Shown in pieces: positions 50,390-59,420 of a stretch of 64,000 nucleotides of DNA. The first letter of the stretch is position 1; the number at the start of each line of letters is the position of its first letter. The translations under genes were made by a program, and so were the position numbers. Location: positions 1-64,000 of the forward strand of contig CAZKFT010000001.1 in NCBI GenBank assembly GCA_964552205.1, given 5' to 3'. Below the pieces are notes generated by a model, which was not told the DNA's origin, searched no databases, and was given only the letters and a program-made list of their open reading frames with translations. Source of the DNA: JAIVGZ01 sp964552205. GTDB taxonomy: Bacteria > Pseudomonadota > Gammaproteobacteria > Natronospirales > JAIVGZ01.

Positions 50390-51600
50390 TGAGCAAGTTC
50401 ATGGAGTGGATTGACGCGCGTTACCCATTCACCAAAATGCTTAAAGAGCACGCCACCGAGTATTACGCGCCCAAGAATTTCAATTTCTGGTACTTCTTCG
50501 GTGCGCTCTCAATCCTGGTGCTCATCATCCAGATTGTCACCGGCATTTTCCTCACGATGTTCTACAAGCCGAGCGCGACGGAAGCCTTCGCTTCGGTCGA
50601 GTACATCATGCGCGAGGTCCATTGGGGATCGCTGATCAGGACCATGCACTCCACTGGCGCATCACTGTTCTTCGTGGTCGTGTACCTGCACATGTTCCGG
50701 GCATTGATGTATGGCTCGTACCGGGGCCCTCGTGAACTGCTCTGGTTGATCGGCATGCTGATTTATCTGGTCTTGATGGGTGAGGCCTTCATGGGCTACA
50801 TGCTGCCCTGGGGCCAGATGTCCTATTGGGGCGCACAGGTCATCATTTCGCTGTTCGGGACTGTGCCCTTCATCGGGCCCGAGTTGGCCGAGTGGATCAG
50901 GGGTGACTACTTCATCTCTGACGCGACCTTGAACCGCTTCTTCGCCCTCCATGTCATTGCTCTTCCATTGGTGCTGTGTGGCCTGGTGGTCGCGCATATC
51001 CAGGCGCTGCATGAGGTGGGGTCGAACAACCCGGACGGTATCGAAATCAAGAAGCTCAAGGGGCCGGATGGTCACCCGGTGGATGGTGTCCCGTTCCATC
51101 CGTACATGACCGTCAAGGACTTGGTGGGGGCGACGGTGTTCCTCATCTTCTTCGCCATTATCGTGTTCTTCATGCCGGAATTCGGTGGCTTGTTCCTGGA
51201 GCCAGCGAACTTCATCCCGGCTGACCCCTTGGTGACCCCGGAGCACATCGCGCCGGTGTGGTATTTCACTCCGTTCTACTCGATCCTCCGCGCGATTCCA
51301 CACCCGTTCCTGGGGGTGGTGGCAATGGGCGCGGCGGTCATGATCATGTGCTTCCTGCCATGGTTGGATCGTAGTCCGGTGAAGTCCATCCGTTACAAGG
51401 GTCCGATCACCAAGATTGCACTCGCGCTATTCGTGGTGTCGTTCATCGGTCTCGGGGTGCTGGGCCTCCTGCCGGTGACAGAGCTGTACACGATCCTCGC
51501 CCGGGTACTGACGGTGATTTACTTCGCGTTCTTCCTGTTGATGCCCTGGTATTCCGCCATCGACAAGACCAAGCCGGTTCCGGAAAGGGTGACGCACTGA
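50389..51600 (+). CDS. petB: Ubiquinol-cytochrome c reductase, cytochrome b subunit
   Basis: 403 residues with eight membrane helices and the heme-ligand histidines in helices B and D. Helix A/B region LIIQIVTGIFLTMFYKPS, Qo motif PEWYF appears as PVWYFTPFYSI, and GYMLPWGQMSYWGA is the conserved loop. Holds both quinone sites of the bc1 complex. Overlaps petA and petC by 1 base each. Confidence 0.98.
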   Translation: MSKFMEWIDARYPFTKMLKEHATEYYAPKNFNFWYFFGALSILVLIIQIVTGIFLTMFYKPSATEAFASVEYIMREVHWGSLIRTMHSTGASLFFVVVYLHMFRALMYGSYRGPRELLWLIGMLIYLVLMGEAFMGYMLPWGQMSYWGAQVIISLFGTVPFIGPELAEWIRGDYFISDATLNRFFALHVIALPLVLCGLVVAHIQALHEVGSNNPDGIEIKKLKGPDGHPVDGVPFHPYMTVKDLVGATVFLIFFAIIVFFMPEFGGLFLEPANFIPADPLVTPEHIAPVWYFTPFYSILRAIPHPFLGVVAMGAAVMIMCFLPWLDRSPVKSIRYKGPITKIALALFVVSFIGLGVLGLLPVTELYTILARVLTVIYFAFFLLMPWYSAIDKTKPVPERVTH

Positions 51601-52340
51601 TGAGAAAGCTGCTCGCAATTCTCCTGGCCACGATGCCTCTGACGCTGCTCGCTGCGGCCAAACCTGCCATTGAGTTGGAACCGGCGAATATTGACATCAC
51701 CAACAAGCCGTCCCTGCAACGTGGGGCAGCGCTGTTCGTGAACAACTGCATGGGTTGTCATTCCTTGCAGTACATGCGCTGGGATCGTGTTGGCAACGAC
51801 ATCGGGCTGTCGGTTGAACTGGTCCAGCGCTATCTGCAGGTGACGGGCGAAAGGCCGGGCGAGTTGATGGAAATCGCCATGCCCCCGCATGATGCTGCAG
51901 AGTGGTTCGGCATCGCTCCGCCTGACTTGTCGCTGGTGACCCGCAGCCGCAGCGGTCTGGGCTTTGGTGCCATCAAGGGTACAGACTGGGTTTACAACTT
52001 TTTGCTCACTTTCTACGTTGATGAGTCCCGCCCCATGGGCGTGAACAATCTTGTGTTCCCGGATGTCGGCATGCCGCACGCGCTTTGGCACCTGCAGGGC
52101 ATGCAGCGCGCCGTGTTTGACGACGACGATTTTGTCCGCTTCGAGCAGATCAGCGAAGGAAGCATGACGCCCGATGAATATCGGCGGGCGGCACGTGATC
52201 TCACCACGTTCCTGGCTTACATCGCTGACCCGATGAAGGCTGAGCGCGAGGCTTTGGGCGTTAAGGTCATTGCCTTCCTGTTGTTTTTCCTGGTACTCGC
52301 GTACCTCCTCAAGCGCGAGTATTGGAAAGACGTGAGCTGA
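51600..52340 (+). CDS. petC: Ubiquinol-cytochrome c reductase, cytochrome c1 subunit
   Basis: 246 residues. Signal peptide (about 1-20), heme c motif C50-x-x-C53-H54 (CMGCH), the axial Met region GVNNLVFPDVGMPHALW, and a C-terminal anchor helix (about 220-238). Passes electrons from the Rieske protein to soluble cytochrome c. Last gene of petABC; sspA follows in the same direction. Confidence 0.97.
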   Translation: MRKLLAILLATMPLTLLAAAKPAIELEPANIDITNKPSLQRGAALFVNNCMGCHSLQYMRWDRVGNDIGLSVELVQRYLQVTGERPGELMEIAMPPHDAAEWFGIAPPDLSLVTRSRSGLGFGAIKGTDWVYNFLLTFYVDESRPMGVNNLVFPDVGMPHALWHLQGMQRAVFDDDDFVRFEQISEGSMTPDEYRRAARDLTTFLAYIADPMKAEREALGVKVIAFLLFFLVLAYLLKREYWKDVS

Positions 52341-52388
52341 TTGCGCGTGGCGAGAAAGCCCAAGAGCTCCGAGGTCGCCCTGCTGGCA

Positions 52389-53018
52389 ATGGAGCTTGCG
52401 GCCAACCGTCGCTCCACGCTGACTTTGTTCACACGGTCACTCTGTGCACGCAGCCATCGCGTGCGCATGGTGCTGTCCGAAAAGAACATCCAGTGCGACC
52501 TGGTCTTGGCCGATGGCGATGAGCTGCCCGAAGACCTGCCGGAACTGAACCCGTACGGCACGGTTCCTACCCTCGTTGACCGGGGGCTCGTCCTGTATGA
52601 GCCGCGCATCATCATGGAGTACCTTGATGAGCGCTTTCCGCACCCGCCGCTGATGGCAGTGGATCCCGTTGCCCGCGCGCACGCACGACTCGCCATCTGT
52701 CGCATCGAGCAGGATTGGTACTCGCTGCTCGATCATCTGGAAGGCCGCACCCAGAAAGACGCAGAGAAAGCGCGGAAAAGACTGCGCGAGAGCCTCATCG
52801 CATCCAGCGACCTGTTTGCTGCAAAGCCATTTTTCCTGAGTGATGAATTCTCCCTCGTCGACTGCGCGGTTGCTCCGATTCTTTATCGTCTGGAGCGTTG
52901 GGGGATTGAACTGCCCGCCGTCTCCGGAAAATCCATTCACCGCTATTGCGAGCGAATATTCAAACGCGACGCCTTCCGTGCCAGCCTGACGGAGCTGGAA
53001 CGCGAAATGCGCCAGTAG
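52389..53018 (+). CDS. sspA: Stringent starvation protein A
   Basis: 209 residues from ATG 52389 (MELAANRRSTLTLF), chosen because it restores the usual SspA length and N-terminus; a TTG at 52341 would add 16 residues without similarity and no good RBS fits either. GST-like fold with SHRVRMVLSEKNIQ and a C-terminal helical domain. Binds RNA polymerase and regulates stationary-phase genes. Follows petC, and sspB follows after 1 base. Confidence 0.95.
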   Translation: MELAANRRSTLTLFTRSLCARSHRVRMVLSEKNIQCDLVLADGDELPEDLPELNPYGTVPTLVDRGLVLYEPRIIMEYLDERFPHPPLMAVDPVARAHARLAICRIEQDWYSLLDHLEGRTQKDAEKARKRLRESLIASSDLFAAKPFFLSDEFSLVDCAVAPILYRLERWGIELPAVSGKSIHRYCERIFKRDAFRASLTELEREMRQ

Positions 53019-53019
53019 G

Positions 53020-53442
53020 ATGAATTCCCAGCGCCCTTACCTTGTTCGCGCGATTCATGAGTGGATCTGCGACAACAACGAAACCCCGCTCATCCTTGTC
53101 GATGTGACTCACACTGGTGTGAAAGTACCGGACGCATTCGTGCAGGACGGGCGTATTGTGCTCAATGTCTCTCCCTCTGCAACGGACGCGCTGCAACTGG
53201 GAAACGAACTCATTGCATTCTCAGCGCGGTTCAACGGTGTGTCGGAGTTGGTGTCGGTGCCGGTCAGCTCGGTGCTTGCGGTGTATTCGAGAGAGAGCCA
53301 GCACGGGATGCTGTTTGCCGCGGGTGAGGAAGGCGAGATCGCATCGTCAGGCCTGGATGATGATGACGACACCGATCCAGATGGGCCACCAGGCGGCGAG
53401 CCGCCGCCGCGCAAGCGTTCGCACCTGCGAATCGTCAAATAA
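53020..53442 (+). CDS. sspB: ClpXP adaptor SspB
   Basis: 140 residues. Folded substrate-binding domain (about 1-110) starting SQRPYLVRAIHEWICDN, an acidic/Pro linker (about 113-130), and the XB peptide RSHLRIVK that docks on ClpX. Delivers ssrA-tagged proteins to ClpXP. The stop abuts the stop of the convergent DUF3301 gene with no base between. Confidence 0.96.
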   Translation: MNSQRPYLVRAIHEWICDNNETPLILVDVTHTGVKVPDAFVQDGRIVLNVSPSATDALQLGNELIAFSARFNGVSELVSVPVSSVLAVYSRESQHGMLFAAGEEGEIASSGLDDDDDTDPDGPPGGEPPPRKRSHLRIVK

Positions 53443-53772
53443 TCAGAACTCGCCGTGTTCGATGATGCGACCACCCTCGTGGGGGAGGTCCAGAGATTGA
53501 ACGCGGTCTCCCAACATCACAATTGCCCCGGTGTCACGGACGACGCCATCGCGCGTGAACTCGAAGCGATAGCGTCTCTGGATGCGTACACGGCCATCCT
53601 GGCACCGTTTCAAGGTCAATCCATCCAACGCGACCGTTCCATCCAGCAACTGCAAGCCGTGTGCCTCGCAGGAGCGGCGACAGGTGACCATGGCGTGTTC
53701 TCGCGCCCGGAGCGAGTCCACCCACAGCCAGACGATGGCTCCCAAGAGCGCTAGCCAGGCGAGTTCACTCAT
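53443..53772 (-). CDS. DUF3301 protein
   Basis: 109 residues from ATG 53772 (MSELAWLALLGAIVWLWVDSLRAREHA). A single N-terminal helix (about 3-22) leads to a short domain with VTCRRSCEAHGLQLLDGTVAL and YRFEFTRDG, the pattern of the DUF3301 family, whose function is unknown. The start overlaps the end of the FAD-oxidase gene by 8 bases, so the two are likely co-transcribed. Confidence 0.85.
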   Translation of the reverse strand: MSELAWLALLGAIVWLWVDSLRAREHAMVTCRRSCEAHGLQLLDGTVALDGLTLKRCQDGRVRIQRRYRFEFTRDGVVRDTGAIVMLGDRVQSLDLPHEGGRIIEHGEF

Positions 53773-55135
53773 CGGGGAACACCTTGCCGGGGTTGAGAAT
53801 GCCTCGTGGGTCGAAGACCCGTTTGACGCCCCGCATGAGTTGCAGCACCCCTGTGTCAAGCTCCATCCCGATGAATGCCTTCTTCACCAGGCCTATGCCA
53901 TGTTCTCCGGATATGCTTCCGTCCAGTGCCAGGACCAGTTGGAAAAGCTCAGGCAGACACCTGTGCATCGAATCGAGCTCGGTGTCTTCTCCCAGCATGT
54001 TCACATGAAGATTGCCATTGCCGGCGTGGCCGAAACTCACAATGAGTATCCGGTGTTTCTTTGCAAGTTCACCGATGCCATGCACCAACTGCGGAAGACG
54101 GGAAACAGGGACCACCACATCCTCGTTGATCTTGTTTGGTCGCAACGTTCTCTGGGCGGGTGACAAGGCGCGTCGGCACTGCCACAAGGCCTCGATATCC
54201 GCAGGATCTTTCGCCGTGGCCACTTCCAGCGCGCCATCATTGCTCGCCAAGGCACTCAGGGCGTCCAGTTGGGCCGTAAGTTCCGACTCGGCACCGTCGC
54301 ATTCCACCAGCAAAAGGGCCTTGGCGCCGTCAACCAGTCGCACGGTTCCGGTCGCACGCACGATGTCCAAGGCAACGCTGTCCATGAACTCCAGCGCACA
54401 CGGGGTCACTGGACCGGACATGATGTTCGCGACAGCTTTCGCGGCGCTCTCGACATCGCGGTACGCCGCGCGCAGGGTGGCTCGTGCAGGCTGCAGGGGG
54501 ATGAGCTTGAGGGTTGCTTCGGTGATAAGCGCCAGAGTACCTTCGCTGCCAATCAGCAAGCGGGTGAGGTCGAAGCCGACCACACCCTTGCTCGTCCGAC
54601 CACCCACCCGGATGACTTCACCAGTGCCTGTCACTGCTTCGAGACCAAGCGTGTTCTCACGCGGCGTACCATACTTGACCGCGCGCGGACCTGCGGCATT
54701 GCAGGCGAGGTTGCCACCAACCGTGGAGTAGGGGGAGCTGGTTGGGTCGGGCGCCCAGAAGAATCCGTGGTCCGAAGCAGCTTTTTGCACCTCACTATTG
54801 AGGCACCCAGGTTGCACTACCATGTTGCGGTCGTCAGGGTTGATTTCGAGAATGCGGTTCATCCGCTCAAACGCAAGGACAACACCCTTTCGCACTGGCA
54901 CTGCAGCACCCGTTGTCGCAGAGCCAAGCCCGCGGGCAGTCAGCGGGACACCATGTGCGGCGCAGGTGCGGACAACGCTGGCAACTTCTTCAGTGTCGGC
55001 GGGAAACACGACCGCGTCGGGAGCAACCTGCTCACGACTGTTGTCGTATCCATAGGCGACGAGGCTTGCCGGGTCCGTGCGCAGGTCGCCGCGCGCCACC
55101 ACCGCGCGCAATGCGGTTAGAAAATCAGTTTCCAC
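53765..55135 (-). CDS. FAD-linked oxidase (GlcD / D-2-hydroxyacid dehydrogenase type)
   Basis: 456 residues. PCMH-type FAD-binding domain (about 35-215, with LTARGLGSATTGAAVP and TVGGNLACNAAGPRAVKYG) and a C-terminal FAD-oxidase domain with FGHAGNGNLHVN and SGEHGIGLVKK. Members oxidise glycolate, D-lactate or D-2-hydroxyglutarate; the substrate cannot be decided here. No GlcE/GlcF partner is nearby. Its 5' end overlaps the stop of the SIS gene by 11 bases. Confidence 0.9.
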   Translation of the reverse strand: METDFLTALRAVVARGDLRTDPASLVAYGYDNSREQVAPDAVVFPADTEEVASVVRTCAAHGVPLTARGLGSATTGAAVPVRKGVVLAFERMNRILEINPDDRNMVVQPGCLNSEVQKAASDHGFFWAPDPTSSPYSTVGGNLACNAAGPRAVKYGTPRENTLGLEAVTGTGEVIRVGGRTSKGVVGFDLTRLLIGSEGTLALITEATLKLIPLQPARATLRAAYRDVESAAKAVANIMSGPVTPCALEFMDSVALDIVRATGTVRLVDGAKALLLVECDGAESELTAQLDALSALASNDGALEVATAKDPADIEALWQCRRALSPAQRTLRPNKINEDVVVPVSRLPQLVHGIGELAKKHRILIVSFGHAGNGNLHVNMLGEDTELDSMHRCLPELFQLVLALDGSISGEHGIGLVKKAFIGMELDTGVLQLMRGVKRVFDPRGILNPGKVFPDE

Positions 55136-55715
55136 CGATGAGCTGGTGGTCTATGAGGTCGCACAGGCAATGCAGCACGACCAGATGGACTTCCTGTATC
55201 CGGGCGGTGGATTGCGCGGGCACCCTGATTTCGACATCGGTTGCGGCAAGGGTTTTGGCAACGGCGCCGCCATCCCGGCCCGTCATGGCGACGACGCGCA
55301 TGCCGCGCTCATGTGCGGCGATGATGGCATCGACGACATTCGGTGAGTTGCCGCTGGTCGAAATGGCCAGCAGGATGTCTGTTGCCTGCCCCAAAGCACG
55401 GACCTGCTTGGAGAACACCTGCACAAAGTCGTAATCGTTGGCGATGGATGTCAATGTCGAGCTGTCCGTGGTCAACGCGAACGCTGGCAGACCAGGTCGC
55501 TCCATCTCGAAGCGGTTCAACATTTCGGCTGCAAAATGCTGAGCGTCTGCTGCCGATCCGCCGTTGCCACAGGCCAGAATCTTGCCGTTCGCCAGCAGCG
55601 CTTCAACCATGGCTTTCGCCCCTGCGGCCACAGGCTCGGCCAATACTCCGGCTGCGGCCTGCTTGGTCGCGATGCTGTCCTGGAAAATCTGCTGCACCCG
55701 GGTGGTGGCGTCCAT
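55125..55715 (-). CDS. diaA: SIS-domain phosphosugar isomerase (DiaA/GmhA family)
   Basis: 196 residues. SIS fold with ILACGNGGSAADAQHFAAEML and LLAISTSGNSPNVVDAI binding a sugar phosphate. Position between yraN and lpoA matches diaA, a DnaA-interacting replication regulator; GmhA (sedoheptulose-7-phosphate isomerase) is the close alternative. Confidence 0.88.
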   Translation of the reverse strand: MDATTRVQQIFQDSIATKQAAAGVLAEPVAAGAKAMVEALLANGKILACGNGGSAADAQHFAAEMLNRFEMERPGLPAFALTTDSSTLTSIANDYDFVQVFSKQVRALGQATDILLAISTSGNSPNVVDAIIAAHERGMRVVAMTGRDGGAVAKTLAATDVEIRVPAQSTARIQEVHLVVLHCLCDLIDHQLIGGN

Positions 55716-55733
55716 AGGGCGCAGTATAACGGG

Positions 55734-56105
55734 TCAGAGGCGGAGCCGGAGTGCGTTTCGCCACCACTGGATCTCCGGAAACCGGGAACCGCCAGAGACC
55801 GTCACCACATCACCCCGAACGGGCAAGGAGTCACCCAGCCCGCTGTCGGCGAGATACTCGCGGACAGTGTTGGTGATGCGTCGGCACTTGCGCTCATCCA
55901 CCGATGTGCGAATTTCCGCGTGTGGCCGACCGGGGCGTGCCCGGACCTCGATGATGACCAGTATTGGCCCATCCCGCATGATGAGATCGAGTTCGCCGCG
56001 CCGCCCCCGCCAGTTGCGGGCAACAAGTGACAGGCCTCGGTGCTCGAGCCAGTCCTGCACCCGTCGCTCGGCAGCCTGCCCAAGCGCGTGGCGCGGATCC
56101 GTCAT
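55734..56105 (-). CDS. yraN: YraN-family (UPF0102) putative nuclease
   Basis: 123 residues from ATG 56105 (MTDPRHALGQAAERRVQDWLEHRG), which overlaps the lpoA stop. Restriction-endonuclease-like fold with GELDLIMRDG and VIIEVRAR, the acidic active-site pattern of UPF0102. Cellular role poorly known. Conserved partner of lpoA. Confidence 0.94.
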   Translation of the reverse strand: MTDPRHALGQAAERRVQDWLEHRGLSLVARNWRGRRGELDLIMRDGPILVIIEVRARPGRPHAEIRTSVDERKCRRITNTVREYLADSGLGDSLPVRGDVVTVSGGSRFPEIQWWRNALRLRL

Positions 56106-57958
56106 CAGCGCAAGGGGCGTGCCGTCCCGTTCACGAAATGCGCCCAACTGAGTACGCGGTGAATCCTGCGCTGATGGTCGATGTGCAGGGACCCGGTTGC
56201 CGCAGGAACGGGTTCACTGAGCAAGGCCGGGTCGTGGCGCAACACGGGCGCAAGGCGGTAAGCGTCAAAGCCCAGAGCATACAGCCGGGTATTGCGTTCC
56301 ATCGCCCCGCCGTAGTGGGCCGTCAATTCCCTCTGGCTGGCGGCGACCGTTGCATCTGGAGCGATTGTCCACGGCATGTCTGTGAAGGCGACGCCATTCA
56401 TGTCCGCATCCTGTGCACGGTTGGGGACGCCCGCATACACATGGGACGACGCGTACACCGGCAGGTCGGAGGCGTGATGGAATCGCAACTGCGGCCGCAG
56501 CGCGCGCCCCTGTTGCGGATTGCCGATGAGGAAGATGAATTTGGCATCGCGTCGTCTGCGCGGCTCCCATTGAAGATTGAGGTTGAGGACGCTGCGAAGC
56601 ACTTGCTGGCGCGCTCGGCTCTCATCAATGGTCAGGCTGCGAATGATGGGCGCGCTGTGGTCCTGTTGTTGGGGGTTGTATAGCTCTGCCGCCACCAGGG
56701 TGCCCCCCAGTTCTTCGTATCGCTCACGGAACGCCTGCAACATGCGTAGGCCCAGTTCGTTGTCCGGAACCAGTGCGATGCCCATATCGAGGCCCTGCAG
56801 TGCGGCTCGCTCGGCGATCTGGTAAGCCTCTTCTTCCGGTACCAAGCCGAACTGGAACAGGTTGTCTGGCCCGGCCTCGTCAAGATCCAGTGTGTTCAAG
56901 GCCAGTACAGGGACCTCCAACTGACCGAGGCGGGCAAGTGCCGCTACGGCATCCTTCTGCAAAGGACCGATGATGAAATCCACCCCATCGTTCACGGCTT
57001 CGCGGTAGCGCAACACGGCAATCTCCGCATCACCTTCAGTATCGTAGATGCGCAAGCGCGGCCTGCGCCCGGTGTCTGATCCTTGAAAATGCGCCGCAAT
57101 GAGTCCGTCTCTGACCGCCGCCGCTGCTGCCGCAAAACGCCCACTCAAAGGCAGGATGAGCCCGATTTCCTGTACACCCGTGGCTACGCGCCTTTGCTCC
57201 GCCACCAACTGCGGAACGAAGCGGTCCCATGCCGGATGTCCAGGGTGTTCACGACGCCATGCTTGCAGCGCGGAATCGAATCGAGCCGGATCCTGCCACG
57301 CGAGCTTGCGCACATCGGCGAGTTCGAACCAACCGCGCAAGATGGGTTCGTCGTCATACTGGATGGACGCCGGATCCACTCTGCGAATGGCGCTCCAAAT
57401 GCGTTGTTGATTGTCTTCGCGATCGCGCGAGGAAGTCAGAGTCGCTTCACGCGCAACCAGATCCTGGACCGCCAGGTCGTAGTATCCGAGTTCGCTGTAG
57501 GCGCGAGCGCGGACATCCAGCGCGCGACCGGCAAGCGCTTGCGGAAGTCCCGCTGGAGACCGAGGCAGTAGTGCGATGGCATCATCCGGCCGCATGTCCA
57601 AAAGCGCGAGCTCCGCCAACGCGATGAGGAGTCGAACTCGGTCGAACGGGTCAAGCTGATTCTCGTCGACTCTGACCAATTGTCGGCGTGCGCTCTCGGC
57701 ATCCTCCAGTTGCAACCACAACTCCGCCGATTCCAGGCGCAACGCGTTCGCCAGGGCGCTGCCACTCCGGTCAGCACTCCGACCGTAAAGCGAAGCGGCT
57801 TCCTGGGTCCGACCTTGTTCTGCCAAACGCGCCGCTGCCTCCGCCTCGGACTCCGGCGTGGACGTCGGTCGGGGCTGGGGTCCGGGACAGCCGCTCAAAG
57901 CAACCGACACTGTTGCAATGAGCAGAGCCAAGCGAATTGTTCGGGCTTGCATAGGCAT
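56105..57958 (-). CDS. lpoA: Outer-membrane lipoprotein activator of PBP1A (LpoA)
   Basis: 617 residues from ATG 57958 (MPMQARTIRLALL); ATG 57952 is an alternative. Lipoprotein signal with lipobox LSGC (Cys about 23), a TPR-like N-terminal domain (about 40-240), and a periplasmic-binding-protein-like C-terminal domain (about 260-617, with IGLILPLSGRFAAAAAAVRDG). Activates the peptidoglycan transpeptidase PBP1A from the outer membrane. Divergent from rsmI. Confidence 0.94.
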   Translation of the reverse strand: MPMQARTIRLALLIATVSVALSGCPGPQPRPTSTPESEAEAAARLAEQGRTQEAASLYGRSADRSGSALANALRLESAELWLQLEDAESARRQLVRVDENQLDPFDRVRLLIALAELALLDMRPDDAIALLPRSPAGLPQALAGRALDVRARAYSELGYYDLAVQDLVAREATLTSSRDREDNQQRIWSAIRRVDPASIQYDDEPILRGWFELADVRKLAWQDPARFDSALQAWRREHPGHPAWDRFVPQLVAEQRRVATGVQEIGLILPLSGRFAAAAAAVRDGLIAAHFQGSDTGRRPRLRIYDTEGDAEIAVLRYREAVNDGVDFIIGPLQKDAVAALARLGQLEVPVLALNTLDLDEAGPDNLFQFGLVPEEEAYQIAERAALQGLDMGIALVPDNELGLRMLQAFRERYEELGGTLVAAELYNPQQQDHSAPIIRSLTIDESRARQQVLRSVLNLNLQWEPRRRRDAKFIFLIGNPQQGRALRPQLRFHHASDLPVYASSHVYAGVPNRAQDADMNGVAFTDMPWTIAPDATVAASQRELTAHYGGAMERNTRLYALGFDAYRLAPVLRHDPALLSEPVPAATGSLHIDHQRRIHRVLSWAHFVNGTARPLR

Positions 57959-58006
57959 GGGCGAAACCACCAAGATGGAATCCCAGTATCTGGGTGGGTG
58001 AACAGG

Positions 58007-58855
58007 GTGTCAATCGAACGCGGAACGCTGTACATAGTGGCTACGCCCATAGGCAATCGGGCTGACATTAGCGAGCGCGCACGGGCTGTGCTGTCCGAAG
58101 CGACACTGGTGCTCGCGGAAGATACGCGCAGAACCCGTCCCCTGTTGCGCGAGCTTGGTATAAAAACACCCGTAACCGCGCTGCACGACCACAACGAGCG
58201 CTCCCGCGTGGAAGCCCTGCTGGAGCGCCTGGGGGACGGCGAAACACTCGCGCTGGTGAGTGATGCGGGGACGCCCTTGATCAGTGACCCGGGCTTTCTG
58301 TTGGTCCGCGCGGCGCGGGATCGGGGAATGCCTGTCCGACCGATACCTGGCCCCTGCGCGGCCATTGCCGCCCTGTCTGTCGCCGGGATACCCGCAGACC
58401 GATTTGCCTTCGAAGGTTTCCTGCCGTCGAAACCAGCAGCGCGGAGAAAGGAGTTGGTCGCGCTGCAACACGAGACGCGCACGCTGGTGTTCTATGAAGC
58501 CGTGCATCGCATCAGGGAAACACTCGATGATCTCGCGGACATCTTCGGCCCGGATCGCCGAGCGAGCGTTGCGCGTGAGCTCACCAAACTGCATGAAACA
58601 GTGCGCGATGGCACCTTGGGAGAGCTCGCGGCGTGGGCCCGTCAGGATGAGGATGTATTGCGCGGTGAGATCGTGTTGGTGGTGGAGGGCGGTGTTGCCG
58701 CCACTGCTACCGCAGTGAATGCGCGCACGCTGGTCACCGAACTCGCCAACGAGTTACCTGCAGGAAAAGCGGCTGCAATTGCAGCCAAACTCACCGGTGA
58801 GTCGCGTAAACAGCTTTACCAATGGCTCATCGACCACGGCGAGCGGAAGGAGTAG
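58007..58855 (+). CDS. rsmI: 16S rRNA (cytidine1402-2'-O)-methyltransferase
   Basis: 282 residues from GTG 58007 (MSIERGTLYIVATPIGN); GTG 57998 is an alternative. Tetrapyrrole-methylase-type fold with LYIVATPIGNRADISERA, SDAGTPLISDPG and a C-terminal helical domain. Methylates the ribose of C1402 with RsmH (encoded at 59933). Its stop base is also the last base of the RNase P RNA gene on the other strand. Confidence 0.96.
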   Translation: MSIERGTLYIVATPIGNRADISERARAVLSEATLVLAEDTRRTRPLLRELGIKTPVTALHDHNERSRVEALLERLGDGETLALVSDAGTPLISDPGFLLVRAARDRGMPVRPIPGPCAAIAALSVAGIPADRFAFEGFLPSKPAARRKELVALQHETRTLVFYEAVHRIRETLDDLADIFGPDRRASVARELTKLHETVRDGTLGELAAWARQDEDVLRGEIVLVVEGGVAATATAVNARTLVTELANELPAGKAAAIAAKLTGESRKQLYQWLIDHGERKE

Positions 58856-59216
58856 GAGCCAGCCGATAAGCCGGGTTCTGTCGGGGACAGTCATTCATCT
58901 GGGACGCACGTCACCGTGCGCCTCTAGCGACCTACCCGGAAGCCGTGCGGGCCACACGTTGCAGCGCGACGGATCGCGCGCATGCTTCCCTATTTGGTCT
59001 TGCTCCGAGTGGGGTTTTCCGTGCCGCGAACCGTTACCGGACGCGCGGTGCGCTCTTACCGCACCTTTTCACCCTTACCGGCGCCGAAGCGCTTAGGCGG
59101 TATGTTTTCTGTGGCACTTTCCGTCGGCTCGCGCCGCCCAGGCGTTACCTGGCACCCTGCCCTGCGGAGCCCGGACTTTCCTCTGCGTTGCCGCAGCGAC
59201 TGTCTGGCTGACTCCA
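58855..59216 (-). ncRNA. rnpB: RNase P RNA (M1 RNA), bacterial type A
   Basis: About 362 bases on the minus strand. The 5' strand starts near GGAGTCAGCCAGACAGTCGC, followed by GAGGAAAGTCCGGGCTCC, GCAGGGTGCCAGGTAACGCC, GGTAAGAGCGCACCGCGCG and CCAAATAGGG; the 3' end reads GACAGAACCCGGCTTATCGG. P1 closes with GGCTGGCTCC pairing GGAGTCAGCC (one G-U), which sets the ends. These are the universally conserved RNase P blocks. The 3' end overlaps the rsmI stop codon by 1 base. Confidence 0.95.
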
Positions 59217-59222
59217 GCGCGC

Positions 59223-59228
59223 ATTGTA
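59223..59228 (-). promoter_or_regulatory. -10 box of rnpB
   Basis: On the minus strand TACAAT lies 7 bases before the RNA 5' end. The -35 position shows no clear consensus. Confidence 0.6.
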
Positions 59229-59256
59229 CGCGCCGAAGGGTAGCGCCACGGATAAA

Positions 59257-59275
59257 CCTAATCCGGTGGATTAGG
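59257..59275. repeat. Perfect 8-bp inverted repeat upstream of rnpB promoter
   Basis: CCTAATCC-GGT-GGATTAGG, arms fully complementary. Read on the minus strand it is followed by TTTATCC, so it could end transcripts before rnpB or be a protein-binding site near the promoter. Confidence 0.45.
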
Positions 59276-59381
59276 AAGCCATTCCAAGGCCATGATTTCA
59301 TTGACCCACTTTGACCCCCATCCCACCTCCAAAAGCGCTCGTAAGTCCCTGTTCGCGCTTAAAAAAATACTCAGAATGTCC

Positions 59382-59411
59382 TTGACGGACGGCTTCTGAC
59401 GCACCTATAGT
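59382..59411 (+). promoter_or_regulatory. Sigma-70 promoter of mraZ / dcw cluster
   Basis: TTGACG (59382-59387) and TATAGT (59406-59411) with an 18-base spacer. Transcription would begin near 59418, just before the MraZ operator. Confidence 0.72.
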
Positions 59412-59420
59412 GTCCGTGGG

